Shown in pieces: positions 14,282 through 14,453 of a stretch of DNA of 14,453 nt. The notes under the pieces were generated by a model. The model was not told where the DNA came from. It did not search any database and saw only the letters and a list, made by a program, of their open reading frames with translations. The position numbers and the translations under genes are program-made. The stretch's first letter is position 1. The number at the start of each line of letters is the position of its first letter. Source of the stretch: DAOTTW01 sp034437615 (GTDB taxonomy: Bacteria > Chloroflexota > Anaerolineae > Aggregatilineales > Phototrophicaceae); assembly GCA_034437615.1 (NCBI GenBank), contig DAOTTW010000013.1:1-14453 (forward strand). The letters run 5' to 3'.

Positions 14282-14290
14282 TACGTTTAT

Positions 14291-14453
14291 TTATGCTTGC
14301 TTTGGGAAAAGCTTCGCAACGGGCACGGAGAAACCCGGCAGCACCTCACCACCGTCCAACGTATCGTTCAGCGTCAGTGTTTGTACAGCTTGCCCCGGCT
14401 GCATGATATATACTTCCTGCTCTTCAGGGTCGACCAGCCACACCGTCGTACCT
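14291..14453 (-). CDS. Uma2-family (DUF820) putative endonuclease, C-terminal part
   Basis: Only the last 53 codons are in the window; the start lies beyond the right edge. The visible C-terminus carries 'TTVWLVDPEEQEVYIM' and then 'LNDTLDGGEVLPGFSVPV', which fits the PD-(D/E)XK-like Uma2/DUF820 fold ('vWlvDPe...v', 'L.ggdvLPGF.l.v..lf'). Members are abundant in Cyanobacteria and Chloroflexota and are predicted nucleases of unknown target. The catalytic Asp/Glu-X-Lys residues would lie upstream or near the cut edge, so activity cannot be judged. The stop codon is 7 bp from the TA at the right end of the MITE-like element, which would lie in the transcript's 3' tail. Confidence 0.85.
   Translation of the reverse strand, partial: GTTVWLVDPEEQEVYIMQPGQAVQTLTLNDTLDGGEVLPGFSVPVAKLFPKQA

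Overview
The window looks like a chromosomal segment of a Chloroflexota bacterium, most likely of the Anaerolineae type. This is inferred from gene content, not from a database search. The pointers are Thr/Pro-rich lipoprotein linkers, tandem DUF4397 and SH3b arrays in secreted proteins, a short archaeal/Thermotoga-type S-adenosylhomocysteine hydrolase beside a PfkB nucleoside-type kinase, a Uma2-family gene and short intergenic GTAGGG hairpins. G+C is moderately high, GTG is used as a start at least once, and all genes but one lie on the minus strand.

Layout, left to right. Positions 1-3524 hold a three-gene minus-strand operon for envelope glycans: a GT2 glycosyltransferase, a GT4 glycosyltransferase and a large YfhO-like multi-pass membrane protein cut by the left edge. 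The genes are 4 bp apart or overlap as ATGA. Position 3666 starts the only plus-strand gene, a secreted protein with two copies of a helical repeat. It meets a convergent tatD after only 19 bp. Upstream of tatD is an NDP-sugar dehydratase/reductase (GDP-mannose 4,6-dehydratase/RMD type) with an extended -10 promoter. Two large exported proteins follow: a lipoprotein with about six DUF4397-like repeats, and a secreted protein with about four DUF4397 repeats, a Pro/Ala linker and three SH3b domains. To the right is a PfkB kinase-ahcY pair that probably clears S-adenosylhomocysteine (SAH hydrolysis, then adenosine phosphorylation), read from a good sigma70-type promoter at 13994-14022.

The right end carries a 206-bp non-coding element with 14-bp perfect terminal inverted repeats flanked by TA on both sides, as expected for an IS630/Tc1-type MITE. 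A 28-bp perfect palindrome lies exactly at its centre. The element sits 7 bp beyond the stop codon of a Uma2-family gene that runs off the right edge.

No tRNA, rRNA, CRISPR array, prophage or intact transposase gene was seen. The least ordinary features are the MITE with its centred palindrome, the three related GTAGGG hairpins, and the adjacent pair of multi-DUF4397 exported proteins.
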